Source: Candidatus Dadabacteria bacterium
Lineage (GTDB): Bacteria > Bdellovibrionota_C > UBA2361 > J135
Length of the DNA stretch: 7,487 bases
Reading direction: 5' to 3'
Assembly: GCA_003694225.1 (NCBI GenBank)
Contig: RFKT01000057.1
Coordinates: forward strand, 1 to 7,487
Of this stretch, positions 1 to 6,145 are shown piece by piece (position 1 is the stretch's first letter; every line of letters begins with the position of its first letter). The notes beneath the pieces were generated by a model. That model ran no database searches. It was not told where the DNA came from and saw only the letters and a list, made by a program, of their open reading frames with translations. Made by a program: the position numbers and the translations under genes.

Positions 1-1
1 A

Positions 2-31
2 TTGATAGCTCTATAAATTTTGCCTTATACT
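2..31 (+). promoter_or_regulatory. Predicted sigma-70 promoter of the methyltransferase gene
   Basis: TTGATA at 2-7 matches the -35 consensus TTGACA at five of six bases. TATACT at 26-31 matches the -10 consensus TATAAT at five of six. The spacer is 18 nt, within the usual range. Transcription would begin near position 38, giving a leader of about 26 nt to the ATG at 64 and including the Shine-Dalgarno sequence at 51-57. The agreement between promoter, leader and ribosome binding site supports the call, though no experiment is visible here. Confidence 0.6.
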
Positions 32-50
32 ATTGCAATTGAAGTGTGAT

Positions 51-57
51 AAAGGAG
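51..57 (+). promoter_or_regulatory. Ribosome binding site that decides the methyltransferase start
   Basis: AAAGGAG at 51-57 is a near-ideal Shine-Dalgarno sequence placed 6 nt before the ATG at 64. The longer open frame begins with a GTG at 46, but that GTG lies upstream of this site, has no comparable site of its own, and would leave only about 8 nt of leader from the predicted transcription start. The ATG at 64 is therefore the better start. Confidence 0.8.
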
Positions 58-63
58 TTTGGT

Positions 64-792
64 ATGCATTCTGAGGTTATGATAGAAACCAGCGATAGGG
101 CAACATGCACTGAAGGCTATAGCTTAAGATTTAATGGTGAAACAGGTAAATGGATGCTTTCAGTTCAAGAAGATATCATTCTAAATATGCTCTCTCAAGA
201 GGGTGTGAAGACTATCCTTGATGTGGGAGGTGGTCATGGACAAGTAGCTATTCCATTAGCTCACAACGGCTATGACGTAACTGTTTTGGGAAGCTCTGCA
301 GAGTGCCGCAAAATGATCTCGGATGAGATTGAGGCTGGAAGGCTTCGGTTTATAGTAGGAAATCCGCTTCAACTTCCATTTCCTAACAAATCATTTGATG
401 CCGCTGTCTGCATAAGGCTTTTGTCTCACACTCTTAATTGGAAGAGGCTTTTAAGAGAGCTATGCAGAGTTTCAAGGAAGTGCATTATAGTTGATTATCC
501 AAGTTTTAAAAGTTTTAATGCTGTATCTGGTTTGTTTTTCCCATTAAAGAAAAAAATAGAGGGAAATACCCGCCCTTTTAGGGTTTTTTTTGATAAAGAG
601 GTAATTGAAGCATTATCCTCAACGTGCCCCGGCACATTAAAACTAAAGCGGGAGTTCTTTTTGCCAATGGTGTTTCATAGGGTATTGAAGAATGCAAAGG
701 TTTCTAGGTGGCTTGAGCTTATATTTGCGCATATGGGATTAACCTTTTACTTTGGTTCTCCTGTTATACTGGAGTGGATACAATCATTGTAG
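64..792 (+). CDS. Class I SAM-dependent methyltransferase (type 11/25-like)
   Basis: The 242-residue protein is a cytosolic Rossmann-fold methyltransferase that uses S-adenosylmethionine. The SAM-binding glycine loop (motif I) LDVGGGHGQ is at residues 52-60. The motif II/III region follows as GNPLQLPFPNKSFDAAVC at about 99-116, with the typical LPFPNKSFD pattern of the Methyltransf_11/25 families. The C-terminal ~90 residues (after about 150) carry no motif I recognise and probably form the substrate cap, with a basic stretch (LKKK, about 161-164) and RPFRVFFDKE. There is no signal peptide or clear membrane segment. The open frame extends to a GTG at 46, but the ribosome binding site points to the ATG at 64. 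The acceptor is unknown; such enzymes are common beside glycan and lipid biosynthesis genes, and a glycosyltransferase operon converges on it here. It looks more AT-rich than that operon, which could mean separate acquisition. Confidence 0.85.
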   Translation: MHSEVMIETSDRATCTEGYSLRFNGETGKWMLSVQEDIILNMLSQEGVKTILDVGGGHGQVAIPLAHNGYDVTVLGSSAECRKMISDEIEAGRLRFIVGNPLQLPFPNKSFDAAVCIRLLSHTLNWKRLLRELCRVSRKCIIVDYPSFKSFNAVSGLFFPLKKKIEGNTRPFRVFFDKEVIEALSSTCPGTLKLKREFFLPMVFHRVLKNAKVSRWLELIFAHMGLTFYFGSPVILEWIQSL

Positions 793-900
793 CTATTACT
801 TCATGCTATTATTAAATATAAGAATGGATGGCGTGTATGCAAATATGCTTGCCTAGCCTCGATAAATTAAGCGGAAAATTTATAGAGACACGAAGCTTAT

Positions 901-992
901 ATAGGTCCTTTTAAAAGCAATAAAAAAGGGCTGAAGATCTTCAGCCCTGAGTCACACTGACAATGATAGCAACAATATATAAAAGGACCTAT
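901..992. repeat. 13-bp inverted repeat enclosing the terminator palindrome
   Basis: ATAGGTCCTTTTA at 901-913 is the exact reverse complement of TAAAAGGACCTAT at 980-992. The two arms are separated by 66 nt that contain the perfect 20-bp palindrome at 928-947. With GGTCC/GGACC as the outer bases, the enclosed 904-989 segment is flanked by TA on both sides, as a Tc1/mariner- or IS630-type non-autonomous element would be. However, TA is self-complementary and could simply be part of the arms. Only this copy is visible, so a structural RNA or DNA element is an equal possibility. Confidence 0.5.
922..947 (-). terminator. Rho-independent terminator of the three-gene minus-strand operon
   Basis: Positions 928-947 form a perfect 20-bp palindrome (half-site GGGCTGAAGA). 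Read on the minus strand it is followed at once by six T residues (A922-A927 on the plus strand). This is the classic intrinsic terminator layout, about 58 nt after the TAA stop at 1006. Because the two half-sites abut, the real loop must take about 4 nt (GATC) from the stem centre. On the plus strand the palindrome is followed by TGAGTCA with no T-run, so it is best read as minus-strand. Confidence 0.85.
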
Positions 993-1005
993 CCTGGATA
1001 AAATC

Positions 1006-1620
1006 TTATTGGGGAGATGCTTCCGCCCCTTTCCGTTGGGCCCACAATTTTCTCAGAAAACACTCCAACTTGTCCAGAGCCGGCTCCAGCTTATCGCGTA
1101 TGCTATTTCCAAGCGCCCACCACGATTGATATACCTGCTGTTGGCAGATCTCTTTGCAGATCTCGCTTATCTCGTCTATATGTTGAGATATTGTATAGGA
1201 GCTTCTCTCTGATTCAGGCATGATCTGAAGCAGGGCGTTATACCATTCAAAAAATGCCTTTAGGTCATTAACCGCCGCCATAAGACAGCGGTTGCCCTCT
1301 TCCATATCGCCTGCTTGAAAGGCCTGCCGTGCGCTTCTAAAGAGGATATAGGTGTTTTCCACCAAAGACGCTGCAATCTCCATCCTTTCATCTACAAACT
1401 GTTCAGGAGTGCAGGTTTCAACCTCAAGTATCTCAGTTTCAAGCCTGCTGGGAGAAGAGTTCCAGTCAGACTCTGTGAGATCTCTTCCGTTGATTTGAAG
1501 GTTTGTTATTATATGAGCCGGATCGATAGAACCCTTAATTAATTCCACAACATCAGCCAATGTAGGAAGGCCGGTTCCGTTTAGCTGTGAACTTTCGCCG
1601 TTAATCTTTATTTGTAACAT
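1006..1620 (-). CDS. Unrecognised two-module protein, third gene of the glycosyltransferase operon
   Basis: I cannot name this 204-residue cytosolic protein. Residues 1-70 look like a small beta-rich domain with a beta-grasp (ubiquitin/ThiS-like) rhythm: a first strand pair around LQIKING, a helix around TLADVVELIKG, then a strand and turn INGRDLTESDW and a strand ILEVET. Residues 72-195 are almost entirely amphipathic helix, suggesting a helical bundle or coiled-coil adaptor; Cys70, Cys112, Cys155, Cys159 and Cys187 are scattered without a clear metal motif. There is no signal peptide or membrane segment. The ATG at 1620 is preceded by TGAGG overlapping the stop of the GT9 gene only 7 nt upstream, so it is probably translationally coupled. 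I recall uncharacterised bacterial proteins with this plan, some near flagellar or surface genes. A chaperone or partner role for the two glycosyltransferases is inference. Confidence 0.75.
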   Translation of the reverse strand: MLQIKINGESSQLNGTGLPTLADVVELIKGSIDPAHIITNLQINGRDLTESDWNSSPSRLETEILEVETCTPEQFVDERMEIAASLVENTYILFRSARQAFQAGDMEEGNRCLMAAVNDLKAFFEWYNALLQIMPESERSSYTISQHIDEISEICKEICQQQVYQSWWALGNSIRDKLEPALDKLECFLRKLWAQRKGAEASPQ

Positions 1621-1625
1621 AATAA

Positions 1626-1630
1626 CCTCA
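1626..1630 (-). promoter_or_regulatory. Ribosome binding site overlapping the GT9 stop codon
   Basis: On the minus strand TGAGG occupies 1630-1626, and its TGA is the stop codon of the GT9 gene. It lies 5 nt before the ATG at 1620. This overlap is typical of translational coupling within an operon and supports the start chosen for the 204-residue protein. Confidence 0.7.
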
Positions 1631-3280
1631 ATTGATACTGTGATAGTAATCCATTAACTTTTTACCTCGCCGTGACAGGTCGGAATAAACCTCTGACATT
1701 TGAGATGCAAGCGAAAGGGGTTCGGATCCTGAAATGTTTTCTTTTGCAAATATAAACATTCTTGTAAGAAGGCCTGCTTCCGGAACGTGATATCCCAACT
1801 GCTCAATTCCGTGATCTATCTGTTCCAACAGAGCGCTACACTCCTTAAGCCGAGACGGCGGAGAGGATGTGTCTTTAATGGTTTCTATAAGGGTTTCAAT
1901 AGTTTGCGTTCCTTTATCGGCCAAATCTATGATTTGACCTATGCCCTCTAATGCATCGTTGTGAATTTGCAGCTTGAAGTTGCCATTGGTTGGTTTTCCC
2001 ACTTTGATGCCACCTATATCATCAAGCCACATATATCTGTAAGCCTTTCTAAATCGGGCTGTTTCTTTGCCTCCAAACTCGCCATTAAGAGGGTGCATAT
2101 CTAAAAAGCCGTGCTCATCAAATACTGTTTTATAGACAACCACTCTTTTGCTGTCGAACATATTGTGTGGAAGGGTATTAACTTCTCCTTGAAGCCTCAG
2201 CTCCACAAGCTTTGCAAGTTCAGAGGGAACGATTAGAGCGTGGCAGTCTGGTCTTGAACAGGCCTTGTTTGGATTGCATGGATGGCAGTCGATTACAGGT
2301 TGGAGTACCAAATTTCCTTCGCTATAAGGGCCGGTTTCAAAGCCAAGAGCTGACGCCAAAAACATGGCTACCACAGGTGTTCCCACAGCGACGCTTATAT
2401 GCATCGGACCGGTGTCTCCAGTAATAAGGATATCTGAGAGTTTTAAGAGGGCTGCAAGCTGTTCAAGATCTGTTTTTCCTGCGGCGCTTGCTGCATTCTT
2501 GGTATCACACATATCCAATATGCGCCTTATAATGGCTCCCTCTGAGTTCGAACCTGTAAGAATAACTCTTGCGTTTAGCTTCTTTGTGAGGATGTTAATA
2601 AGTTTCGAGAAATTTCTGGGATCCCACTGCCGCTTTCTCTGGCTTGCCCCCGCTTGAATGGCGATTATGGGGCCGCTATTGGTGAAATTTTGAGCGGCAA
2701 TAAAATCTCTTGCAAATTGCATTGCTTTATCTGACACATTCATAAGGAGCTTTTTAGGGTGTTTTTCAACGTCTGCGGAGCAGCGGAATATATCTACAAG
2801 GTTAAGGGAGTTATAGAGCCTGTTGGTGTGAAATACACAACTTGCAAATAGCCTTGCCCAGTCAGATTCTATTACCCTGTATCCTTCATCGTCGGCGGCC
2901 CATCCCCCGATCCGCTGAATCCTTAGAAGCCTTATTAAAAGGGCGGTATATGCAGAATTTGACATGTTTACGCAGTAATCAAAGCCACGGCTGCGAAGGT
3001 CCTCTACAACGTCTGTTACATAATCGTATGCTTCAACGATACCTTCGGCTTCTTTTGCAAGGGATCGGACAGTAGATCCGAGATCCAACGGGATGATTTC
3101 ATCTATATATGGCAGGTGGTTGCATATGGAAGAAAACTGCTTTTCAACAAGCACGGTGAGAGATGCTCCCGGATTTTCCTCTTTAATGCCCGCTATAGTT
3201 GGAGTCGCCTGCAGCATATCTCCGAGGCGAGTTATGTTGATAAGAAGCACATTGCTTTTGTTGGGATATCGTTTCTTCAC
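1628..3280 (-). CDS. Glycosyltransferase family 9 (heptosyltransferase-like) with C-terminal extension
   Basis: The 550-residue protein has a GT-B fold of the ADP-heptose:LPS heptosyltransferase family, which transfers a sugar from a nucleotide donor to a surface glycan at the cytoplasmic face. The N-terminal motif RLGDMLQATP (18-27) is the family's acceptor-side signature. GASQRKRQWDPRNFSKL (211-227) and the donor-site DTGPMHI (289-295) mark the C-terminal Rossmann half. A CHPCNPNKACSRPDC cluster (Cys332, 335, 341, 346) matches the cysteine motif seen in many GT9 members. A usual GT9 ends near residue 360; here about 185 further residues follow, with a beta-rich patch (375-440) and then predicted helices. 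Translation starts at a GTG. The start is 13 nt after the preceding gene, with AGGGAG overlapping that gene's stop. GT9 membership is firm; the sugar is not determinable, and a true LPS-core role is less likely given the context and extension. Confidence 0.9.
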   Translation of the reverse strand: MKKRYPNKSNVLLINITRLGDMLQATPTIAGIKEENPGASLTVLVEKQFSSICNHLPYIDEIIPLDLGSTVRSLAKEAEGIVEAYDYVTDVVEDLRSRGFDYCVNMSNSAYTALLIRLLRIQRIGGWAADDEGYRVIESDWARLFASCVFHTNRLYNSLNLVDIFRCSADVEKHPKKLLMNVSDKAMQFARDFIAAQNFTNSGPIIAIQAGASQRKRQWDPRNFSKLINILTKKLNARVILTGSNSEGAIIRRILDMCDTKNAASAAGKTDLEQLAALLKLSDILITGDTGPMHISVAVGTPVVAMFLASALGFETGPYSEGNLVLQPVIDCHPCNPNKACSRPDCHALIVPSELAKLVELRLQGEVNTLPHNMFDSKRVVVYKTVFDEHGFLDMHPLNGEFGGKETARFRKAYRYMWLDDIGGIKVGKPTNGNFKLQIHNDALEGIGQIIDLADKGTQTIETLIETIKDTSSPPSRLKECSALLEQIDHGIEQLGYHVPEAGLLTRMFIFAKENISGSEPLSLASQMSEVYSDLSRRGKKLMDYYHSIN

Positions 3281-3289
3281 AGCACTCTT

Positions 3290-3295
3290 CTCCCT
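3290..3295 (-). promoter_or_regulatory. Ribosome binding site for the GTG start of the GT9 gene
   Basis: On the minus strand AGGGAG runs from 3295 to 3290 and shares bases with the TAG stop (3296-3294) of the upstream glycosyltransferase. The spacing to the GTG at 3280 is 9 nt. No ATG in a better position is visible in this frame, and the next residues (KKRYPNKSNVLL) lead directly into the first strand of the GT-B fold, so the GTG start is credible. Confidence 0.65.
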
Positions 3296-5165
3296 AAGTA
3301 TCTCCCCTGTCCCTTTTCATAACTATCATCTGATCCTTTATGTGGTGGAGAAACATCAGTTTTCTCTCCGTGTCTGTCATTTCGCCGTTTCCTGTTACTA
3401 TTTGATCCACCAGCGAATCTAGAAATGGAGGCTTGCCTGCATCAAAGGCCTTTTTGCACATAGAGTGAAGTTCCCTGTGTTTTTTGGAGGAGTTAAGCAA
3501 TCTACTCCATGGACTTGATGCTTCTCTTCTGTAAAGGCTTTCAAACTTGGAGGAATATATTATCCTCATCATCTCTTTTAGCCTCTTTTCATAGGTGTGC
3601 TCGCTTAACGCTCTAGCGCGAGCCCTGCGTGCTATAGCCTCTCTCTCCTCTCTGTGCTCAAGGTAGTAAGATATTTTCTCTTTGAGTTCATTCCTGTCTC
3701 TAAATGTCACTACCTCCTCTCCGGGCGTAAATAGTTCGCTTAGAAGGGATCTTTGATCCACAAGCTGAAAGGCCCCGCATGCCGCAAGCTCAAAGGTGCG
3801 CGGATTCACAAAGTCGCCAAAAGGGTCGACCTCATCCCTTTCAGAAGAGGAGTGGAGATTGAGGTTTACATCAGTAGCGTTAAATATCTTTACATACTCC
3901 GCAGGGGTAAGCCTTCTTCCATTTTCTTGGACAAGGAATGTAAAAGGCTTGCAGTGTGGCCACTGTGTCCCCCATATCTTGAAAGGCAGGCCCGCAAGCG
4001 AGGCAAAGACCTGCTGTCTGTTGTGATATCCCGCTCCTACAAATGAAACTGGAGATCCCCACCTTTGTTGTTCCTCTTCAGTCAGATTCATAGGGGCGTG
4101 GACCTCCGGGTCGCATGCAAGGGGAAGATAGTGTACTTCGCCCGCACCTGCCGCCTTTATCGCCTCTATACACTCTCCCTTCTGGATTGTGAATATAAAG
4201 TCATAATATCTCGCTATCTCCCGCCAGTAGGTAAATCTCAAATAATCTTCAACAAACCATAAGACTGTCGTAACCCCTCCTTTTCTAAGCAGTTCTAGGG
4301 CCTGCCCTGAAATCGGAGCCTGCGCCATGCATATTAATATATCAACCGGGTACTGTTCTATAGACTTTAAGAGCATGTTTGAAAGCATCTCGATGTAGTT
4401 ACCTTCTATTACATCTCGCGCCGGGCCTTCAAAGACAAAGTTTTTGATCTCATGGAAACCGTGCGCAAAACCGCTCATATCAAAGGTTTGTTTCCTGAAC
4501 TTTAAGGCTCCAAAGGCCCTGTCGCAATAACCTGTAATAGGCAAGGTCCCGCCTTGAAGCGGCCCGAGTATCCCTATCCTTGGGTTAAGAGATGTAAATC
4601 CCTTCTTCCCGTATATCGCCGCCTTTGTTTTGGCGCAGTGTTGAGGGGTTGTGACCTGAGATTGGGGTCTTATTACAAGCTCTATATCTTCCGGCAGATC
4701 TGAGTAGAGATCTGATGATTCGATAAGGAGGGAAGACATGGCGGTCAGCACTCCCTCCAAGTTGCGGCACGAACAAGCTGCTTTTATTACCTCAAGCGAC
4801 GGTTCTATTACGATTATGTTTCCAGTGTATAGCTTTCTTAAGGCTTCTATATGGTATCCTGAGCCGAGCCCATAGATGGCTATGTTCCTTGCTGAGGAAA
4901 ATCTGGGATCTCCCATTAGCCGCTGAGCCCATATCTTTGCAGCTTCAAGTGGCTTGGTTGGATGATCTAAGCACTGCCCCTTATGGATTATGACGCAGCC
5001 TTGAGGCGTGGCGGTTATCTCACTCTCCCTTAGAGGCTTATCATCTGCTATTGAGCTTGCAGCCTCTGGGAATCGGGCTTTGAGCGCCCGTAGATTTTCA
5101 GCAAAAAGTGCTGACGAGGCCTTAGAAGCGGCGCTATGGATCTCTTCTCCCGGCAGTTTATCCAT
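3294..5165 (-). CDS. CgeB-like glycosyltransferase with MAF/DUF115-like N-terminal module
   Basis: The 623-residue protein appears to have three parts. Residues about 40-200 form a Rossmann-like module with GLGSGYHIEAL (99-109) and IIVIEPS (117-123), resembling the N-terminal part of motility-associated (MAF/DUF115) flagellin glycosyltransferases. Residues about 265-345 (VLWFVEDYLRF at 301-311, then FIFTIQKG) match the CgeB/DUF3880 acceptor half. Residues about 372-535 match the C-terminal GT-B donor half (Glyco_trans_1_2): FVGAGYHNRQ, then NPRTFELAACGAFQLVD (454-470), where the Glu typically contacts the nucleotide sugar. A charged helical tail follows (540-623). There is no signal peptide, so it is probably cytosolic. 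It is the first gene of the operon; the ATG at 5165 has only a weak AGAG 4 nt upstream. Family assignment comes from motif memory; target (flagellin, S-layer or polysaccharide) is unknown. Confidence 0.85.
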   Translation of the reverse strand: MDKLPGEEIHSAASKASSALFAENLRALKARFPEAASSIADDKPLRESEITATPQGCVIIHKGQCLDHPTKPLEAAKIWAQRLMGDPRFSSARNIAIYGLGSGYHIEALRKLYTGNIIVIEPSLEVIKAACSCRNLEGVLTAMSSLLIESSDLYSDLPEDIELVIRPQSQVTTPQHCAKTKAAIYGKKGFTSLNPRIGILGPLQGGTLPITGYCDRAFGALKFRKQTFDMSGFAHGFHEIKNFVFEGPARDVIEGNYIEMLSNMLLKSIEQYPVDILICMAQAPISGQALELLRKGGVTTVLWFVEDYLRFTYWREIARYYDFIFTIQKGECIEAIKAAGAGEVHYLPLACDPEVHAPMNLTEEEQQRWGSPVSFVGAGYHNRQQVFASLAGLPFKIWGTQWPHCKPFTFLVQENGRRLTPAEYVKIFNATDVNLNLHSSSERDEVDPFGDFVNPRTFELAACGAFQLVDQRSLLSELFTPGEEVVTFRDRNELKEKISYYLEHREEREAIARRARARALSEHTYEKRLKEMMRIIYSSKFESLYRREASSPWSRLLNSSKKHRELHSMCKKAFDAGKPPFLDSLVDQIVTGNGEMTDTERKLMFLHHIKDQMIVMKRDRGDT

Positions 5166-5425
5166 GAGCTCTAAAAACAGTATCCGGTTACTTAAACTTA
5201 ATGCTTTTAATTTGGTAAGATGCTTTTATTTAGGCTATGGATTTACCTTTGCAGCCTACAACAGCGCCAATATTTTGACACTTTGGCTAAAGGGATATCT
5301 GAAGCCCCTCACTTTGCGCAAAAACAGATTAGGAATCTTAAGCTTTATAAGGTAGCTCTCAGACAAAAACCTATCCTCATAGGCATGTATCGAATATATT
5401 CAATAGAATCTCAGGCATGCTGATT

Positions 5426-5442
5426 TAAGGGCGGTTCCCTTA
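5426..5442. repeat. Small hairpin TAAGGG-N5-CCCTTA
   Basis: TAAGGG at 5426-5431 pairs with CCCTTA at 5437-5442 across a five-base loop. On the plus strand it is followed by TTTCGC and on the minus strand by AATC, so neither side has a proper T-run. It sits about 40 nt past the end of the minus-strand nucleotidyltransferase pseudogene and might be a weak or decayed terminator of that unit. Confidence 0.35.
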
Positions 5443-5456
5443 TTTCGCACTTTGCA

Positions 5457-5484
5457 CTATCCTCTAAAGACTATCCTCTAAAGA
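5457..5484. repeat. Perfect 14-bp tandem duplication (CTATCCTCTAAAGA x2)
   Basis: CTATCCTCTAAAGA at 5457-5470 is repeated exactly at 5471-5484 with no spacer. The second copy ends directly against the TAA codon that ends the restored nucleotidyltransferase frame. It is one of four such duplications in this part of the window. Confidence 0.9.
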
Positions 5485-5926
5485 TTATGCATCGATTAGA
5501 TCTTGAGGTCTTCCAGTTTTTCTCTTTGCTCTAATTAGATCCTCTCTAGAAATTACATTATTACATTTATTGTAATATCCTCAAGTTCCACTTTTACTCG
5601 CCTCTTTCAAGCACTTTCGAAGTCTACTACTTTAATGCTCATTAAAATATCAATACGAACAGGCTCGCGGCCAAGCTGCGCAAAATAGCCTTCTCGCTCA
5701 AAATCTGAAGCTTTTATACCCAAGTTGGCCAGAGTACTCCCAAATGCCGCTAACGCCTCATAGACTTTTCTTGAATTTTTTTGTTAGGCCGAACCTATAT
5801 ATCAATATCCTTAGTATACCTTGGCTCACTGTGCAAAATGACAGCATATCCACCAACTAACAGATACTCAACCTGGTTGTCGTTTAAGCGCAACAAGAGA
5901 TCTTTGAAGTCTGAGTTTAGTTTCAT
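5485..5926 (-). pseudogene. Broken MNT-type nucleotidyltransferase (DUF6036/AbiEii-like)
   Basis: The frame starts at the ATG at 5926, with AGGAG 3 nt upstream, and reads MKLNSDFKDLL, then VEYLLVGGYAVIL, then YTKDIDI. This is the MNT-fold nucleotidyltransferase signature, with the GG motif and the metal-binding D-x-D at residues 40 and 42. It then fails at codon 44 (TAG at 5797-5795, where relatives have Trp). A one-base loss in a poly-A run (seven T at 5776-5782) shifts the frame. The frame resumes as SRKVYEALAAFG and EPVRIDIL until a TGA at 5609-5607, again at a likely Trp. An 8-bp duplication at 5552-5567 shifts it once more, after which ISREDLIRAKRKTGRPQDL reads to the TAA at 5485. Correcting these gives about 144 residues, the family's normal length. 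The intact D-x-D with several independent lesions shows an inactivated gene rather than a sequencing slip. Family members often pair with a small upstream protein, as here. Confidence 0.88.
5552..5567. repeat. 8-bp tandem duplication inside the nucleotidyltransferase pseudogene
   Basis: ATTACATT at 5552-5559 is repeated exactly at 5560-5567. Removing one copy restores the reading frame between TINV and ISREDLIRAK in the nucleotidyltransferase, so this duplication is itself one of the inactivating mutations. Confidence 0.9.
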
Positions 5927-6070
5927 CTTCTCCTAAAATTCCCACATGGTAATCTACTACCATTTGCCAAGCAGCTTCAAGGCGTTTAATCGGCGTCTGT
6001 TTTTGCCAAAACTCATAATCAAAAGACCGATCCAAGTCGCCTATTTTCCTTTCCTTACATACCAGTTCAT
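5868..6070 (-). pseudogene. Degraded small partner of the nucleotidyltransferase
   Basis: Minus-strand codons from about 6074 down to the TGA at 5870-5868 read ELVCKERKIGDLDRSFDYEFW and continue through AAWQMVVDY to KLRLQRS. I recognise this as the small uncharacterised protein commonly found just upstream of DUF6036-like nucleotidyltransferases; its K-IGDLDRSFD and LRLQRS segments are typical. The open frame is bounded upstream by a TAA at 6095-6093 and contains no ATG, GTG or TTG start. The nearest ATG (6070) is in another frame, reaching a TAG after nine codons; one extra A in the AAAA run near 6047-6050 would join that ATG to KIGDLDRS. Its 3' end overlaps the nucleotidyltransferase start by 59 nt, indicating a coupled pair. 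Whether such pairs act as toxin-antitoxin systems is not something the sequence shows. Confidence 0.75.
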
Positions 6071-6082
6071 ACTCCCTAGTAT

Positions 6083-6110
6083 AACAAGGAGATTAAAACA
6101 AGGAGATTAA
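6083..6110. repeat. Perfect 14-bp tandem duplication (AACAAGGAGATTAA x2)
   Basis: AACAAGGAGATTAA at 6083-6096 is repeated exactly at 6097-6110. It lies between the 3' end of the racemase gene and the start-less partner pseudogene, where the promoter or ribosome binding site of the broken pair would be expected. It may have helped inactivate the pair or may have arisen after decay began. Confidence 0.92.
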
Positions 6111-6145
6111 AGTACAAAAACGAAAATGTGTGCGCAGAGAGAGCA

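Larger units (their letters stand above)
793..1005. other. Convergent intergenic region
   Basis: This gap separates the plus-strand methyltransferase from the end of the minus-strand glycosyltransferase operon. Positions 793-900 are AT-rich and I see no gene there. Positions 901-992 hold the nested inverted repeats described separately. No hairpin followed by a T-run is visible on the plus strand, so the methyltransferase transcript lacks an obvious intrinsic terminator, unless the 928-947 palindrome acts in both directions. Confidence 0.6.
5166..5484. other. Non-coding region upstream of the glycosyltransferase operon
   Basis: I find no credible gene in these 319 nt. The short plus-strand open frames have no ribosome binding site and no recognisable motif. 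The region must carry the promoter of the minus-strand operon, but I could not identify a convincing sigma-70, sigma-28 or sigma-54 site. It contains several small inverted repeats: CCTAT/ATAGG at 5370-5383, the 10-bp palindrome GAATATATTC at 5392-5401 and TAAGGG/CCCTTA at 5426-5442. It ends in a 14-bp tandem duplication. The octamer CTATCCTC occurs three times (5371, 5457, 5471). Confidence 0.5.

Noticed and set aside
928..947. The palindrome as a bidirectional terminator that also serves the methyltransferase
   Set aside because: On the plus strand it is followed by TGAGTCACACTGA without a T-run, so intrinsic termination in that direction is not supported.
1140..1170. Direct repeat GCAGATCTC twice, 12 nt apart
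   Set aside because: It lies inside the 204-residue coding frame and simply encodes the short peptide repeat EIC-K-EIC in a helix.
5166..5230. A sigma-28-like promoter for the minus-strand operon (TAAAAGCA and ACCGGATA on the minus strand)
   Set aside because: Both boxes deviate from TAAAGTTT and GCCGATAA, and the 13-nt spacing is 2 nt longer than the usual 11. It would be attractive if the operon were flagellar, but the match is too weak to claim.
5008..5423. Two overlapping plus-strand open frames upstream of the glycosyltransferase operon
   Set aside because: The first runs antisense over the N-terminus of the CgeB-like gene. Neither has a ribosome binding site or a recognisable motif, and the composition does not look protein-like.
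5595..5800. In-frame TAG and TGA in the nucleotidyltransferase as stop-codon reassignment or selenocysteine recoding
   Set aside because: The gene also has two frameshifts, and intact genes in the window use TAG, TGA and TAA as normal stops. Simple decay explains everything.
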